From the NCBI GenBank assembly GCA_015061665.1, contig SUWC01000017.1:1-46921 (forward strand): 46,921 nucleotides of DNA. Reading direction: 5' to 3'. The DNA comes from Lentisphaerota bacterium (GTDB lineage: Bacteria > Verrucomicrobiota > Kiritimatiellia > RFP12 > UBA1067). Under the pieces are notes generated by a model that searched no databases, was not told the DNA's origin, and worked only from the letters and a program-made list of their open reading frames with translations. Position 1 is the stretch's first letter, and each line of letters starts with the position of its first letter. The position numbers were made by a program, and so were the translations under genes. Of this stretch, positions 34,013 through 43,123 are shown one piece after another.

Positions 34013-35419
34013 ATGATGAAGAAGACTAATTTCCGCTGGATAATCTGTTCGCTGCTGTTTTTCGCGACGACCGTCAACTACATGGACCGGCAGGTGCTGT
34101 CCCTGACGTACAAGGACTTCATCGCCCCCGTCTTCGGCTGGACGGACAACGACTACGGCACGATAACCGGAGTCTTCTCCATCATCTACGCCATCTGCAA
34201 TCTGTTTGCCGGCAAGTTCATCGACAGGCTCGGGACGCGCAAGGGATACCTCTGGGCGATCTTCGTCTGGTCGCTCGGAGCCTGCCTGCACGCTGGCTGC
34301 GGATTCGGCAACTCGGCTCTCAGCGCGGTCGGCTTCACGGGGATGTTCGGCATAACCGTATCCGTCTGGCTCTTCCTTGCGTGCCGCTCGGTCCTTGCGC
34401 TTGGCGAGGCGGGCAACTTCCCTGCTGCGATCAAGGTGACGGCGGAGTACTTCCCGAAGAAGGACCGCGCATTCGCGACTTCCATCTTCAACGCGGGATC
34501 CTCCGTCGGCGCGCTTGCGGCGCCGCTTTCCATCCCGCTCATCGCCAAGTGGTGCGGATGGGAGATGTCGTTCATCATAATCGGCGCGCTCGGATTCGTT
34601 TGGATGGGCTTTTGGATGTGGCTCTACAAGAAGCCGTCGGAGTCCAGCCGCGTCAATGAGGCGGAGCTCGCGTACATTAACCAGGACGAGGCGGAGCAGT
34701 CCAAGGACAGCCCCGCTGCCGCGCCTGAGGCGGAGGGCAAGGGCGTCAGCATTTTCAAGGCGTTTACGTTCCGTCAGACATGGGCGCTCATTTTCGGACG
34801 TCTTCTCACCGACGGCGTGTGGTGGTTCTTCCTCTTCTGGACGCCTGGCTATCTTTCCGACCAGTTCGGCTACAAGAGCTCGGACGGCATGGGCATGGCG
34901 CTCATCTTCACGCTGTACGCGATAGTCACCTTCGTTTCGATCTTCCTCTGCAAGATTCCGACTTACATGGTTGACAGGCGCGGCATGAACCCATACGAGG
35001 GCCGCATGCTGTCGATGTTCATTTTCGCGCTCTTCCCGCTTCTCGCGCTCGGCGCGCAGCCGCTCGGAGCCTATTCCGCGTGGTGGCCGGCGATACTCAT
35101 CGGCTTCGCATGCGCCGGGCACCAGGCCTGGAGCGCCAACATGTATTCCGTTGTGGGCGACATGTTCCCGAAGTCCACGATCGGCACGCTGACCGGCATC
35201 GCCCAGTTCGCGGCGGGCTGCGGCAGCTTCATCATCAACAAGTCGTCGGGCAAGCTGTTCACGTTCGCGGCCGAGAAGGGCGATGCGTTCGCCTTCTGCG
35301 GATTCAGCGGCAAGCCTGCCGGCTATATGATCGTGTTTACCTACTGCGCGGTCGCCTACATGGTCGGCTGGTGCATCATGAAGGCGCTTGTCCCGCGCTA
35401 CAAGAAGGTCGAAGTCTAA
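34013..35419 (+). CDS. MFS transporter, hexuronate (ExuT)-like
   Basis: This 468-residue inner-membrane protein has about twelve transmembrane helices. NYMDRQVLSLTYKDF in the first helix-loop and the RLGTRKGYLWAIFVWSL segment are typical of the anion:cation symporter branch that includes ExuT. It contains a large central loop (SKDSPAAAPEAEGKG). Its position 18 bases after eda makes uptake of glucuronate, galacturonate or a related acid the likely job. Two ATG codons lie in tandem at the start; 34013 is the upstream one. Confidence 0.85.
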   Translation: MMKKTNFRWIICSLLFFATTVNYMDRQVLSLTYKDFIAPVFGWTDNDYGTITGVFSIIYAICNLFAGKFIDRLGTRKGYLWAIFVWSLGACLHAGCGFGNSALSAVGFTGMFGITVSVWLFLACRSVLALGEAGNFPAAIKVTAEYFPKKDRAFATSIFNAGSSVGALAAPLSIPLIAKWCGWEMSFIIIGALGFVWMGFWMWLYKKPSESSRVNEAELAYINQDEAEQSKDSPAAAPEAEGKGVSIFKAFTFRQTWALIFGRLLTDGVWWFFLFWTPGYLSDQFGYKSSDGMGMALIFTLYAIVTFVSIFLCKIPTYMVDRRGMNPYEGRMLSMFIFALFPLLALGAQPLGAYSAWWPAILIGFACAGHQAWSANMYSVVGDMFPKSTIGTLTGIAQFAAGCGSFIINKSSGKLFTFAAEKGDAFAFCGFSGKPAGYMIVFTYCAVAYMVGWCIMKALVPRYKKVEV

Positions 35420-35435
35420 GGCAAGTAAAAATACC

Positions 35436-37043
35436 ATGGCAGGTGAATATCAGTTCAGTCTAATAGACGTCACGAAGCAGGTCGGAACGAAGACCATTCT
35501 CAAGGACGTCAACCTCTCCTTTTTCTACGGTGCGCACATCGGCGTGATCGGCGCGAACGGCGCGGGAAAGTCCTCGCTCCTGAAGATCCTCGCCGGACTT
35601 GACACCGAGCTCATGGGCACCGTTCAGGTCGCCAAGGGCACCAAGGTCGGCTACCTTCCGCAGGAGCCGGAGCTCGACGACTCCAAGACCGTCCTTGAGA
35701 CCGTCATGGAGGGGGTCGCTGACGCGCAGGCAATGGTCACGCGCTACGAGGACCTGTGCTGCGAGCTCGATGATCCGAAGGCCGCCGCCGAGATGGAGCG
35801 GCTTCAGACCATAATCGACGCGAACGACTACTGGAACCTCGAGAATCTCGTAGAGCGCCGCATGGCCGACATGGGATGCCCCGACGGGTCCAAGAAGGTG
35901 GGAGTCCTCTCCGGCGGCGAGCGTCGCCGCGTAGCGATAGCGCGCCTGCTTCTCTCCAACCCCGACGTCCTCCTCCTCGACGAGCCGACCAACCACCTCG
36001 ACGCCGAGACGACGTTCCGCCTCGAAGCGTACCTCAAGGAGTTCAAGGGGACTCTTATCGTCGTGACGCACGACCGCTATTTCCTGTCCGACGTCACTGA
36101 CTGGATACTTGAGCTCGACAGGGGGGTCTGCTACCCGTACAAGGGCAACTACGAGGAGTGGCTCAAGCAGAAGGAGGCGATGCTCCAGCGCGAGGCGAAG
36201 GTCGAGAAGTCGCGCCAGAAGATGCTCGAAAACGAGCTCAAGTGGATACAGACGAATCCTTCCGGACGCCACGCCAAGGCGAAGGCCCGCGTCGAGCGCT
36301 ACGAGGAACTCCAGAAGCAGGAGGTCAACACGCGCGAAGATGACCTCGTCATCCGCATCCCGCCAGGCCCGAGGCTCGGCAACCTCGTCGTCAAGGCCGA
36401 ACACGTCAAGATGTCCTTCGGCGACCAGGTTCTGTACACCGACCTCAACTTCGATCTTCCGCGCGGTGGAATAGTCGGCGTGATCGGCGCCAACGGAGCG
36501 GGAAAGACGACCCTCTTCAAGCTCATCACCGGACAGCTCCAGCCCGTTGAGGGCAAGTTCACCGTCGGCGAGACGGTCAAGCTCAGCTACGTCGACCAGA
36601 CGCGCAGCGAGCTCAAGCCGGACGAGACCGTATACGAGGCGATTACGGGCGGCGGGGAATACGTGAAGCTGGCGGGAAGCTCGCTTATGAACGGACGCGC
36701 CTACTGCTCGCGCTTCAACTTCCGCGGTCCTGAGCAGCAGAAGAAGGTAGGGGTGCTCTCCGGCGGCGAGCGCAACCGCGTCCACCTCGCCAAGCTCCTC
36801 ACCTCGGGCGGCAACCTGCTCCTGCTCGACGAACCGACCAACGACCTCGATGTCGCGACGCTGCGTTCGCTGGAGGAGGGCTTGCAGGAGTTCGGCGGCT
36901 GCGTGATGGTCGTTTCGCACGACCGCTGGTTCCTCGACCGAATCGCGACTCACATCCTTGCCTTCGAGGGCAAGGGCAGGACGACGTGGTTCGAGGGCAG
37001 CTACTCCGAGTATCACGAATTCAAGGCGAGGCAGAAGGGCTGA
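35436..37043 (+). CDS. ettA: ABC-F protein, EttA-like translation factor
   Basis: This 535-residue soluble protein has two ABC ATPase domains and no membrane part. The first has GANGAGKSS (39-47), LSGGERRR and LLLDEPTNHLD; the second has GANGAGKTT, LSGGERNR and LLLDEPTNDLD. The charged helical linker between them (KQKEAMLQREAKVEKSRQKM...) is the P-site tRNA-interacting region, and an EttA-type arm lies in the first domain. EttA gates the first steps of elongation according to ATP level. The ATG at 35436 is 16 bases after the transporter stop. No resistance-type extension is seen. Confidence 0.92.
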   Translation: MAGEYQFSLIDVTKQVGTKTILKDVNLSFFYGAHIGVIGANGAGKSSLLKILAGLDTELMGTVQVAKGTKVGYLPQEPELDDSKTVLETVMEGVADAQAMVTRYEDLCCELDDPKAAAEMERLQTIIDANDYWNLENLVERRMADMGCPDGSKKVGVLSGGERRRVAIARLLLSNPDVLLLDEPTNHLDAETTFRLEAYLKEFKGTLIVVTHDRYFLSDVTDWILELDRGVCYPYKGNYEEWLKQKEAMLQREAKVEKSRQKMLENELKWIQTNPSGRHAKAKARVERYEELQKQEVNTREDDLVIRIPPGPRLGNLVVKAEHVKMSFGDQVLYTDLNFDLPRGGIVGVIGANGAGKTTLFKLITGQLQPVEGKFTVGETVKLSYVDQTRSELKPDETVYEAITGGGEYVKLAGSSLMNGRAYCSRFNFRGPEQQKKVGVLSGGERNRVHLAKLLTSGGNLLLLDEPTNDLDVATLRSLEEGLQEFGGCVMVVSHDRWFLDRIATHILAFEGKGRTTWFEGSYSEYHEFKARQKG

Positions 37044-37047
37044 CGAA

Positions 37048-38418
37048 TTGAGAGACATCCCCTTCGAGGAGAAGTCTGCGGCAGCAACTCTCTCGGATAT
37101 GGAGATATTCATATTCCCGGAGTTGATGTATTCGCTTGTGCTGGCCAACATGCTTTCGCCGCGCCTTTGGCGCTGGCGGGAGCTTGAGTGGTTCGAGGGC
37201 ATACGCGACATGCGCCCGAAGAAGCGCCTACAGCGCCTCAGGCAGCACATAATGGACAACTACACGTTCAATCTCGACCTCGAGACCTGGGGCCTCACGA
37301 CGCAGAACCGCGAACTGGCGCGTTTCGCGCCTTTCCTCTCGCCCGACGAGATAGCCTCGTCGAATGCGCTTTTCGGCTACCACGGCGACGCGTACTACTA
37401 CGACATCGACATCCGCAGGCATTTCGGGCTTGACAAGTACACGGCGGACACGATCCCCTACTGGAAAACGGAAACGGTGGAGGCGATGGATGCCTTTCGC
37501 CACAAGCCCGGACATTCGGTCGGCGCTGGCGAATGCGTATCGCTTGCGGGGCTCTATGCAGCCGCCGCGTTCGTCGTTTGCGGACTTCCGCTTGAGTCGA
37601 TCTACCTGATGGCGACGCCCCTGCATTCCCAGAACTACATAGACGCCGATACGGGCATCCTGACGAACAACCGACGACTTGTGACGAAGGCGATGTGGGC
37701 CAACGGCACGGTCATCTCCGGACAGGCGAGGAGGGCGCTCGAACACGAGCGCGTCACAATCGTCTCGCATTCGACGGGCTATATCCACCTGCTCTACGAC
37801 GAAGCCACGATCAATCCGGATGTGTATGCCGGATTCTGCGGAAAACTCCGCGACTTCCTCGTGCCGCCGAAGGACGCGCCTGATCAGCGACTTGTCGTGC
37901 CGCGGCTTCCGGATGCCTCGCGCGTAAGGTTCGTTTCCGATGACGCACCGCTTGCCCTCACTCCGGAAATGGACTATGGCGAGATTGCAGACCGCGTCAG
38001 CGCGCTGGCGGGGACCAATCGCTCCGCTGCGCTTGCGCCCTATGCCGCGCACGATTTGTCGGCAACGGAGTCCGCCCCGTTTGTCAAGGCCGCATTGGAG
38101 CGCTGCCCCGTCTCAAAGGGCGCGACGCTGGACGAAATCGCCGCGCTCCCAAACGAATCCATCTACGACGGCACGGGACGCTGCGCATCGCCAGACGAGG
38201 TGTGGAACTTCAGGCGCGGCGACGGTTTGGAAAAATGCCTGCTGGCCGCCAACGCACTATCGCTGTCCGAAGGCGCGATTGTAGTTGACGGCGGGGAGGC
38301 AGCGCTTTTCGAAGGCGAAGCCGCGAAAGGAGGGCGCGTCCGCGAAATTTGCCGTTTCCCGGCGGCGAAACGTCCAGCCGAGCATATTCTGCCGCTTCGG
38401 CCCGCCAGTCCAGTATAG
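37048..38418 (+). CDS. Unassigned protein with transglutaminase-like core
   Basis: This is a protein of about 456 residues that I cannot assign. The central region GHSVGAGECVSLAGLYAAAAF (C163) followed by GLPLESIYLMATPLHSQNYID (H193, D199) resembles a transglutaminase-like Cys-His-Asp core; the spacing is plausible but unproven. N-terminal helices are amphipathic (MYSLVLANMLSPRLWRWREL), and there is no signal peptide or membrane helix. It begins four bases after ettA, either at TTG 37048 (chosen; AAGGG upstream) or at ATG 37099. The gene ends in a set of hairpins with a clear terminator. Confidence 0.6.
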   Translation: MRDIPFEEKSAAATLSDMEIFIFPELMYSLVLANMLSPRLWRWRELEWFEGIRDMRPKKRLQRLRQHIMDNYTFNLDLETWGLTTQNRELARFAPFLSPDEIASSNALFGYHGDAYYYDIDIRRHFGLDKYTADTIPYWKTETVEAMDAFRHKPGHSVGAGECVSLAGLYAAAAFVVCGLPLESIYLMATPLHSQNYIDADTGILTNNRRLVTKAMWANGTVISGQARRALEHERVTIVSHSTGYIHLLYDEATINPDVYAGFCGKLRDFLVPPKDAPDQRLVVPRLPDASRVRFVSDDAPLALTPEMDYGEIADRVSALAGTNRSAALAPYAAHDLSATESAPFVKAALERCPVSKGATLDEIAALPNESIYDGTGRCASPDEVWNFRRGDGLEKCLLAANALSLSEGAIVVDGGEAALFEGEAAKGGRVREICRFPAAKRPAEHILPLRPASPV

Positions 38419-38449
38419 TGGACTTCACACCGGGTTCGTAAACCCTGTT

Positions 38450-38487
38450 TGGCCGATCGGGCTATTTGCTACGATCGGCCATTTTTT
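38450..38487 (+). terminator. Rho-independent terminator
   Basis: TGGCCGATCG (38450-38459) and CGATCGGCCA (38472-38481) form a perfect 10-bp GC-rich stem with a 12-base loop, followed directly by TTTTTT. It ends the ettA/hypothetical transcript. Two smaller hairpins precede it (AGTCCA/TGGACT at 38407-38424 and GGGTT/AACCC at 38432-38445). Confidence 0.9.
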
Positions 38488-38495
38488 GGTATAAT
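38466..38495 (+). promoter_or_regulatory. Promoter of carB, overlapping the terminator
   Basis: TTGCTA (38466-38471) in the terminator loop, an 18-base spacer and TATAAT (38490-38495) preceded by TGG form a promoter whose -35 lies inside the upstream terminator. A leader with AAGGAG precedes the carB start. Confidence 0.6.
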
Positions 38496-38530
38496 ATCAT
38501 CAATTTACCCAAGGAGTAAGGTTTCAGAAA

Positions 38531-41500
38531 ATGAAAAAAGCAGACATCGACAAGGTTCTGATCATAGGTTCGGGCCCCATTGTTATCGGCCAGGCCTGCG
38601 AATTTGACTATTCCGGCACCCAGGCTTGCAAAGCTCTACGCGCGTGCGGATACAAGGTCGTCCTTGTCAACTCCAACCCCGCGACGATCATGACCGATCC
38701 CGTCATGGCGGACGCAACCTACATTGAACCGCTCAACGAGGAGCGCCTCGAGCAGATAATCGCGAAGGAAAGGCCCGATGCCATTCTCCCCAATTTGGGA
38801 GGGCAGACGGGCCTTAATCTTTCAATGGAGCTCGCCAAGAAGGGCATCCTCGACAAGTACGGCGTGAAGGTCATAGGCGTCAACCTGGACGCGATCGAGC
38901 GCGGCGAGGACCGTGAGGTCTTCAAGGCAACGATGCAGAAGCTCGGCATCGAGACGCCCCGCTCGGGAATCGTCCATTCGGTCGAATCCGCGGTCGAGCT
39001 CGTCGAGAAGGAGATCGGCTATCCCGTGGTGGTCCGTCCGGCGTACACGATGGGTGGCGCAGGCGGCGGGTTCTGCTACAACATCGAGGAGCTCAAGACG
39101 ATCTGCGCACGCGGACTTGACGCGTCGCTTACCCACCAGTGCCTCATCGAGGAGTCGATCAAGGACTGGGAGGAGCTTGAGGTCGAGGTTGTCCGCGACG
39201 CGAAGAACCAGATGATCGCGGTCTGCTTCATCGAGAACATCGACGCCGTCGGCGTCCATACTGGCGACAGCTACTGCGCAGCGCCGTTCCTCACGATTTC
39301 CAAGGAGCTCCAGGACCGCCTGCAGCGCGACGCGTTCAAGATCGTCGAGTCGATCGGCGTCATCGGCGGAACGAACGTGCAGTTCGCCCACGACCCCAAG
39401 AGCGGCCGCGTCGTGATCATCGAGATCAACCCGCGCACATCGCGCTCCTCCGCGCTCGCATCCAAGGCGACCGGCTTCCCGATCGCGCTCGTCTCCGCGA
39501 AGCTTGCGGCGGGAATGACGATGGACGAGATTCCCTACTGGCGCGACGGCTCCCTCGAGAAGTACACGCCCGACGGCGACTACGTAGTCCTCAAGTTCGC
39601 GCGCTGGGCCTTCGAGAAGTTCCGCGGAGTCGAGGACAAGCTCGGCACGCAGATGAAGGCGGTCGGCGAGGTGATGTCCATCGGCAAGACGTACAAGGAG
39701 ACGTTCCAGAAGGCGATCCGCGCGCTCGAGCGCGGCAGGGCCGGGCTTGGCTTCGTGAAGGACTTCCACGAGAAGTCGCTTGACGAGCTTCTGAAGATGC
39801 TTTCCGTCGCGAACTCCGAGCGCCATTTCCAGATGTACGAGGCTGTCCGCAAGGGCGCGACCGACGAGCAGATATTCAAGGCCTGCGGCGTCAAGGCGTG
39901 GTTCGTACAGCAGATGCGCGAGCTCGTCCAGCTCGAGGAGAGGATTCTTTCGTACAAGGGCGCTGCGCTGCCCGACGACCTGCTCGTCCAGGCGAAGAAG
40001 GACGGTTTCTCCGACAAGTACCTCGCCCAGCTCCTCGGCGTCTCCGAGAAGTCGATCCGCGACCAGCGCAACAAGGCCGGTTGCCGCGAGCGCTGGTTTG
40101 CAGTGCCCGTCTCTGGCGTTGAGAACAAGGCCTACTACTATTCGACCTACAACGACGTCAAGCCCGACGCCGATCCCAGGCGCGCGGCAGCGTTCCACGA
40201 GGCGGTCGCGTCGGACAACAAGAAGAAGGTCATGATCCTCGGCGGCGGACCAAACCGCATCGGACAGGGCATCGAGTTCGACTACTGCTGCTGCCACGCC
40301 GCTATGGCGCTGCGCGAAATGGGCTACGAGACGATCATCGTCAACTGCAACCCCGAGACCGTCTCGACCGACTACGACACGTCCGACAAGCTCTACTTCG
40401 AGCCCGTGACTGTCGAGGACGTGCTCCAGATCTACGAGGCCGAGAAGCCCGAGGGCGTGATCGTGCAGTTCGGCGGACAGACCCCGCTGAACATCGCGCG
40501 CGGACTCCAGGAGGCCGGATGCAGGATCCTCGGAACGTCCGTCGACTCGATCGACGACGCGGAGGACCGCGATCTCTTCCACTCGATCATGGACAAGCTC
40601 GGCATCCCGATGCCCGAGTCGATGATGGCCAGCGACCTCGACGGCGCGCTCAAGTGCGCCTCGAAGCTCGGCTACCCGCTCATCATCCGTCCTTCCTTCG
40701 TCCTTGGTGGACGCGGCATGGAGGTCATCTACGACGAAATCATGCTCCGCGAGTACGTGGACAAGGCAGTCGGCGTCACGCCTGACCGTCCGCTCTACCT
40801 TGACCGCTTCCTCTGCCACGCGATGGAGTGCGAGGCGGACGCTCTGTCGGACGGAAAGGACGTCTTCATCCCGGCGATCATGCAGCACATCGAGCTTGCG
40901 GGTATCCACTCCGGCGACTCCGCGTGCGTGCTCCCTCCTGTGTCGATTCCCGAGGAGAACAAGAAGACGATTCTCGAGTACACGCGCAAGATAGCGAACG
41001 AGCTGAAGGTCGTGGGACTCATGAACATGCAGTTCGCGATCGAGGACGGAAAGGTTTACGTCATCGAGGCGAATCCGCGCGCGTCGCGCACGGTCCCGCT
41101 CGTGTCGAAGGTCGCAGGCACGCAGATGGCGCGCATAGCGACGCGCCTGATGATGGGCGAGACGGTGAAGTCCCTCGGACTCGACAAGGACAAGGTCATT
41201 CCGTACCACGGCGTCAAGGAGGCCGTCATGCCCTTCGAGAAGTTCCCGGAGGTCGATCCCGTCCTCGGGCCTGAAATGCGCTCGACGGGCGAGGTCCTCG
41301 GCCTTGCCGAGACGTTCGGCCTTGCGTACTTCAAGTCGCAGGAGGCCGCTGGCTCTCCTCTTCCGACGACTCCGGGCAAGCTGCTCGTATCGCTTTCGGA
41401 GAAGCCGGACGACGCCGTGCAGGCCGTGAAGAACTTCGTGAAGCTCGGCTTTGAAATCGTGGGCACCGAAGGAACGATCGCGTTCCTGAAGTCCAAGGGC

Positions 41501-41776
41501 GTCGAAGGGTCCGTCATCGCCAAGATCGGCGAGGGACGTCCCGATGTCCTCGACGCGATCAAGAACCGCGAGGTCAAGCTCATCATCAACACGCCTTCGG
41601 GACGCCGCGACGCGCGCGCAGACGACTGCCGCATCCGCCAGGCCGCGATCAAGTACAAGGTCCCGTACCTCACGACGATCGCCGCGGCGCTTGCCGCGTC
41701 CGAGGGCATCGGCGCCGCGATGAGCGGGCTCGGCGAGGTCCGCTCGCTCCAGAGCTACCACGCCTCGATTCACTGA
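38531..41776 (+). CDS. carB: Carbamoyl-phosphate synthase large subunit
   Basis: This 1081-residue enzyme (E. coli 1073) makes carbamoyl phosphate from bicarbonate, ammonia and ATP for pyrimidines and arginine. It has the expected duplicated ATP-grasp halves: the first (about 1-400, VLIIGSGPIVIGQACEFDYSG, RPAYTMGGAGGG, EINPRTSRSS), the oligomerisation domain, the second (about 555-940, MILGGGPNRIGQGIEFDYCC, RPSFVLGGRGMEV, EANPRASRTVP), and a C-terminal MGS-like allosteric domain (SGRRDARADD...). carA is not adjacent, so the two subunits are encoded apart. It has its own promoter. Confidence 0.96.
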   Translation: MKKADIDKVLIIGSGPIVIGQACEFDYSGTQACKALRACGYKVVLVNSNPATIMTDPVMADATYIEPLNEERLEQIIAKERPDAILPNLGGQTGLNLSMELAKKGILDKYGVKVIGVNLDAIERGEDREVFKATMQKLGIETPRSGIVHSVESAVELVEKEIGYPVVVRPAYTMGGAGGGFCYNIEELKTICARGLDASLTHQCLIEESIKDWEELEVEVVRDAKNQMIAVCFIENIDAVGVHTGDSYCAAPFLTISKELQDRLQRDAFKIVESIGVIGGTNVQFAHDPKSGRVVIIEINPRTSRSSALASKATGFPIALVSAKLAAGMTMDEIPYWRDGSLEKYTPDGDYVVLKFARWAFEKFRGVEDKLGTQMKAVGEVMSIGKTYKETFQKAIRALERGRAGLGFVKDFHEKSLDELLKMLSVANSERHFQMYEAVRKGATDEQIFKACGVKAWFVQQMRELVQLEERILSYKGAALPDDLLVQAKKDGFSDKYLAQLLGVSEKSIRDQRNKAGCRERWFAVPVSGVENKAYYYSTYNDVKPDADPRRAAAFHEAVASDNKKKVMILGGGPNRIGQGIEFDYCCCHAAMALREMGYETIIVNCNPETVSTDYDTSDKLYFEPVTVEDVLQIYEAEKPEGVIVQFGGQTPLNIARGLQEAGCRILGTSVDSIDDAEDRDLFHSIMDKLGIPMPESMMASDLDGALKCASKLGYPLIIRPSFVLGGRGMEVIYDEIMLREYVDKAVGVTPDRPLYLDRFLCHAMECEADALSDGKDVFIPAIMQHIELAGIHSGDSACVLPPVSIPEENKKTILEYTRKIANELKVVGLMNMQFAIEDGKVYVIEANPRASRTVPLVSKVAGTQMARIATRLMMGETVKSLGLDKDKVIPYHGVKEAVMPFEKFPEVDPVLGPEMRSTGEVLGLAETFGLAYFKSQEAAGSPLPTTPGKLLVSLSEKPDDAVQAVKNFVKLGFEIVGTEGTIAFLKSKGVEGSVIAKIGEGRPDVLDAIKNREVKLIINTPSGRRDARADDCRIRQAAIKYKVPYLTTIAAALAASEGIGAAMSGLGEVRSLQSYHASIH

Positions 41777-41787
41777 TTGACGCGTTT

Positions 41788-41798
41788 TGTGCTATAAT
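41788..41798 (+). promoter_or_regulatory. Extended -10 promoter of serS
   Basis: TGTGC-TATAAT is followed by a leader of about 30 bases with AAAGGA. The leader contains GTAAC...GTTAC arms (41804-41821) and a 7-base-period AACAGT repeat. Confidence 0.6.
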
Positions 41799-41835
41799 AG
41801 TACGTAACAGTCAACAGTTACAAAGGAATGATGAA

Positions 41836-43116
41836 ATGATTGACATCAAGAAGCTCAGGGACGATTTCGACGAGACCGCAAAGAAGCTGGCCCGACGTGG
41901 CGTCGAGGCGTGGCGGCTTGAAAAGGCGCGCGACCTGGATGCAAAGCGCCGTTCGCTCGTAGGCGAGACGGAGACTCTCAAGGCCCGCCGCAACGCCGCT
42001 TCCAAGGAAATCGGCAAGATCGCCAAGGAAGGCGGCGACATCGCCGCGGCCAAGGAGGAGATGCGCAAGGTCGGCGACCGCATTGCCGAAATCGACCGCG
42101 AGCTTTCCCAGGTGGAGACGGACCTCCGCGAGGCCCTGCTCATGATCCCCAACATCCCTGCGGACGAGATTCCCACGGGGATGGACAGCACGTCCAACGT
42201 CGTCGTCCGCAAGGTCGGCGAATGGAAGGATCCCGATTTCGCGATCCCAGACCACATGGTGATCGGCGAAAAGCTCGGCATCTTCGACTTCCCGCGCGGC
42301 GTCAAGCTCACGGGCACGGGCTTCCCGATCATCCTCGGACAGGGCGCAAAGCTCCAGCGCGCGCTCATCCAGTACATGCTCGACGTCCACTGCCGGCAGC
42401 AGGGCTACACCGAGATGCTGCCCCCGTTCGTCGTCAACAGCGACTCCATGACGGGCACCGGCCAGCTTCCGAAGTTCGCCGAAGACCTCTACCACTGCCA
42501 GATCGACGATTTCTGGCTCATCCCGACCGCCGAGGTGCCTGTCACGAACTACTACCGCGACGACATCCTCAACGCGAAGGACCTCCCCATAAAGCTGACG
42601 GCCTACACGCCCTGCTTCCGCCGCGAAGCCGGCTCCGCCGGCAAGATGACGCGCGGCATGCTCCGCGTCCACCAGTTCGACAAGGTCGAGATGGTCAACT
42701 TCGTCCATCCCGATACCTCGTTCCAGCAGCTTGAGGTCCTCGTCAAGGAAGCCGAGGCGATCCTGACGGGACTCGGACTTCACTTCCGCGTCCTCATGCT
42801 CTGCTCGGGCGACATGGGATTCTCCGCAGCCAAGTGCTACGATCTCGAGCTCTGGGCGCCGGGCGAGCAGCAGTGGCTCGAAGTCTCAAGCTGCTCCTGC
42901 TTCACCGACTATCAGGCGCGCCGCCTGAACTGCCGGTTCAAGGATGCCGACGGGAAGACGAAGTTCGTCCACACGCTCAACGGCTCCGGCGTCGCGCTTC
43001 CGCGCCTCATGGTCGCGCTTCTCGAGCAGCACCTCAACGCCGACGGATCGGTGACGATCCCCGAAGTGCTCCGTCCGTACATGAACGGACAGGAGAAACT
43101 GCTCCCTGTAAAGTAG
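41836..43116 (+). CDS. serS: Seryl-tRNA synthetase
   Basis: This 426-residue class II enzyme charges tRNA-Ser and tRNA-Sec. An N-terminal antiparallel coiled coil (about 30-100) clamps the tRNA. Motif 2 reads FRREAGSAGKMTRGMLRVHQFDKVEM, and motif 3 lies in LNGSGVALPRLMVALLEQHL. TAEVPVTN (serine site) is also present. Its length and motifs are standard. It ends eight bases before the transporter. Confidence 0.96.
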   Translation: MIDIKKLRDDFDETAKKLARRGVEAWRLEKARDLDAKRRSLVGETETLKARRNAASKEIGKIAKEGGDIAAAKEEMRKVGDRIAEIDRELSQVETDLREALLMIPNIPADEIPTGMDSTSNVVVRKVGEWKDPDFAIPDHMVIGEKLGIFDFPRGVKLTGTGFPIILGQGAKLQRALIQYMLDVHCRQQGYTEMLPPFVVNSDSMTGTGQLPKFAEDLYHCQIDDFWLIPTAEVPVTNYYRDDILNAKDLPIKLTAYTPCFRREAGSAGKMTRGMLRVHQFDKVEMVNFVHPDTSFQQLEVLVKEAEAILTGLGLHFRVLMLCSGDMGFSAAKCYDLELWAPGEQQWLEVSSCSCFTDYQARRLNCRFKDADGKTKFVHTLNGSGVALPRLMVALLEQHLNADGSVTIPEVLRPYMNGQEKLLPVK

Positions 43117-43123
43117 CACGAAC

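Noticed and set aside
35436..37043. ABC-F gene as an antibiotic-resistance factor
   Set aside because: Its length and layout match housekeeping EttA, without the long interdomain linker or C-terminal extension of resistance types.
38432..38445. GGGTT-CGTA-AACCC as the T-arm of a tRNA
   Set aside because: The loop is four bases rather than seven, and no acceptor or anticodon arms fit around it.
38822..41773. A 983-codon open frame on the minus strand across carB
   Set aside because: It is antisense to carB, whose motifs are complete, and the translated product has no recognisable family features.
41777..41798. TTGACG plus TATAAT as a normal serS promoter
   Set aside because: The spacer is only 10 bases; the extended -10 alone is the better explanation.
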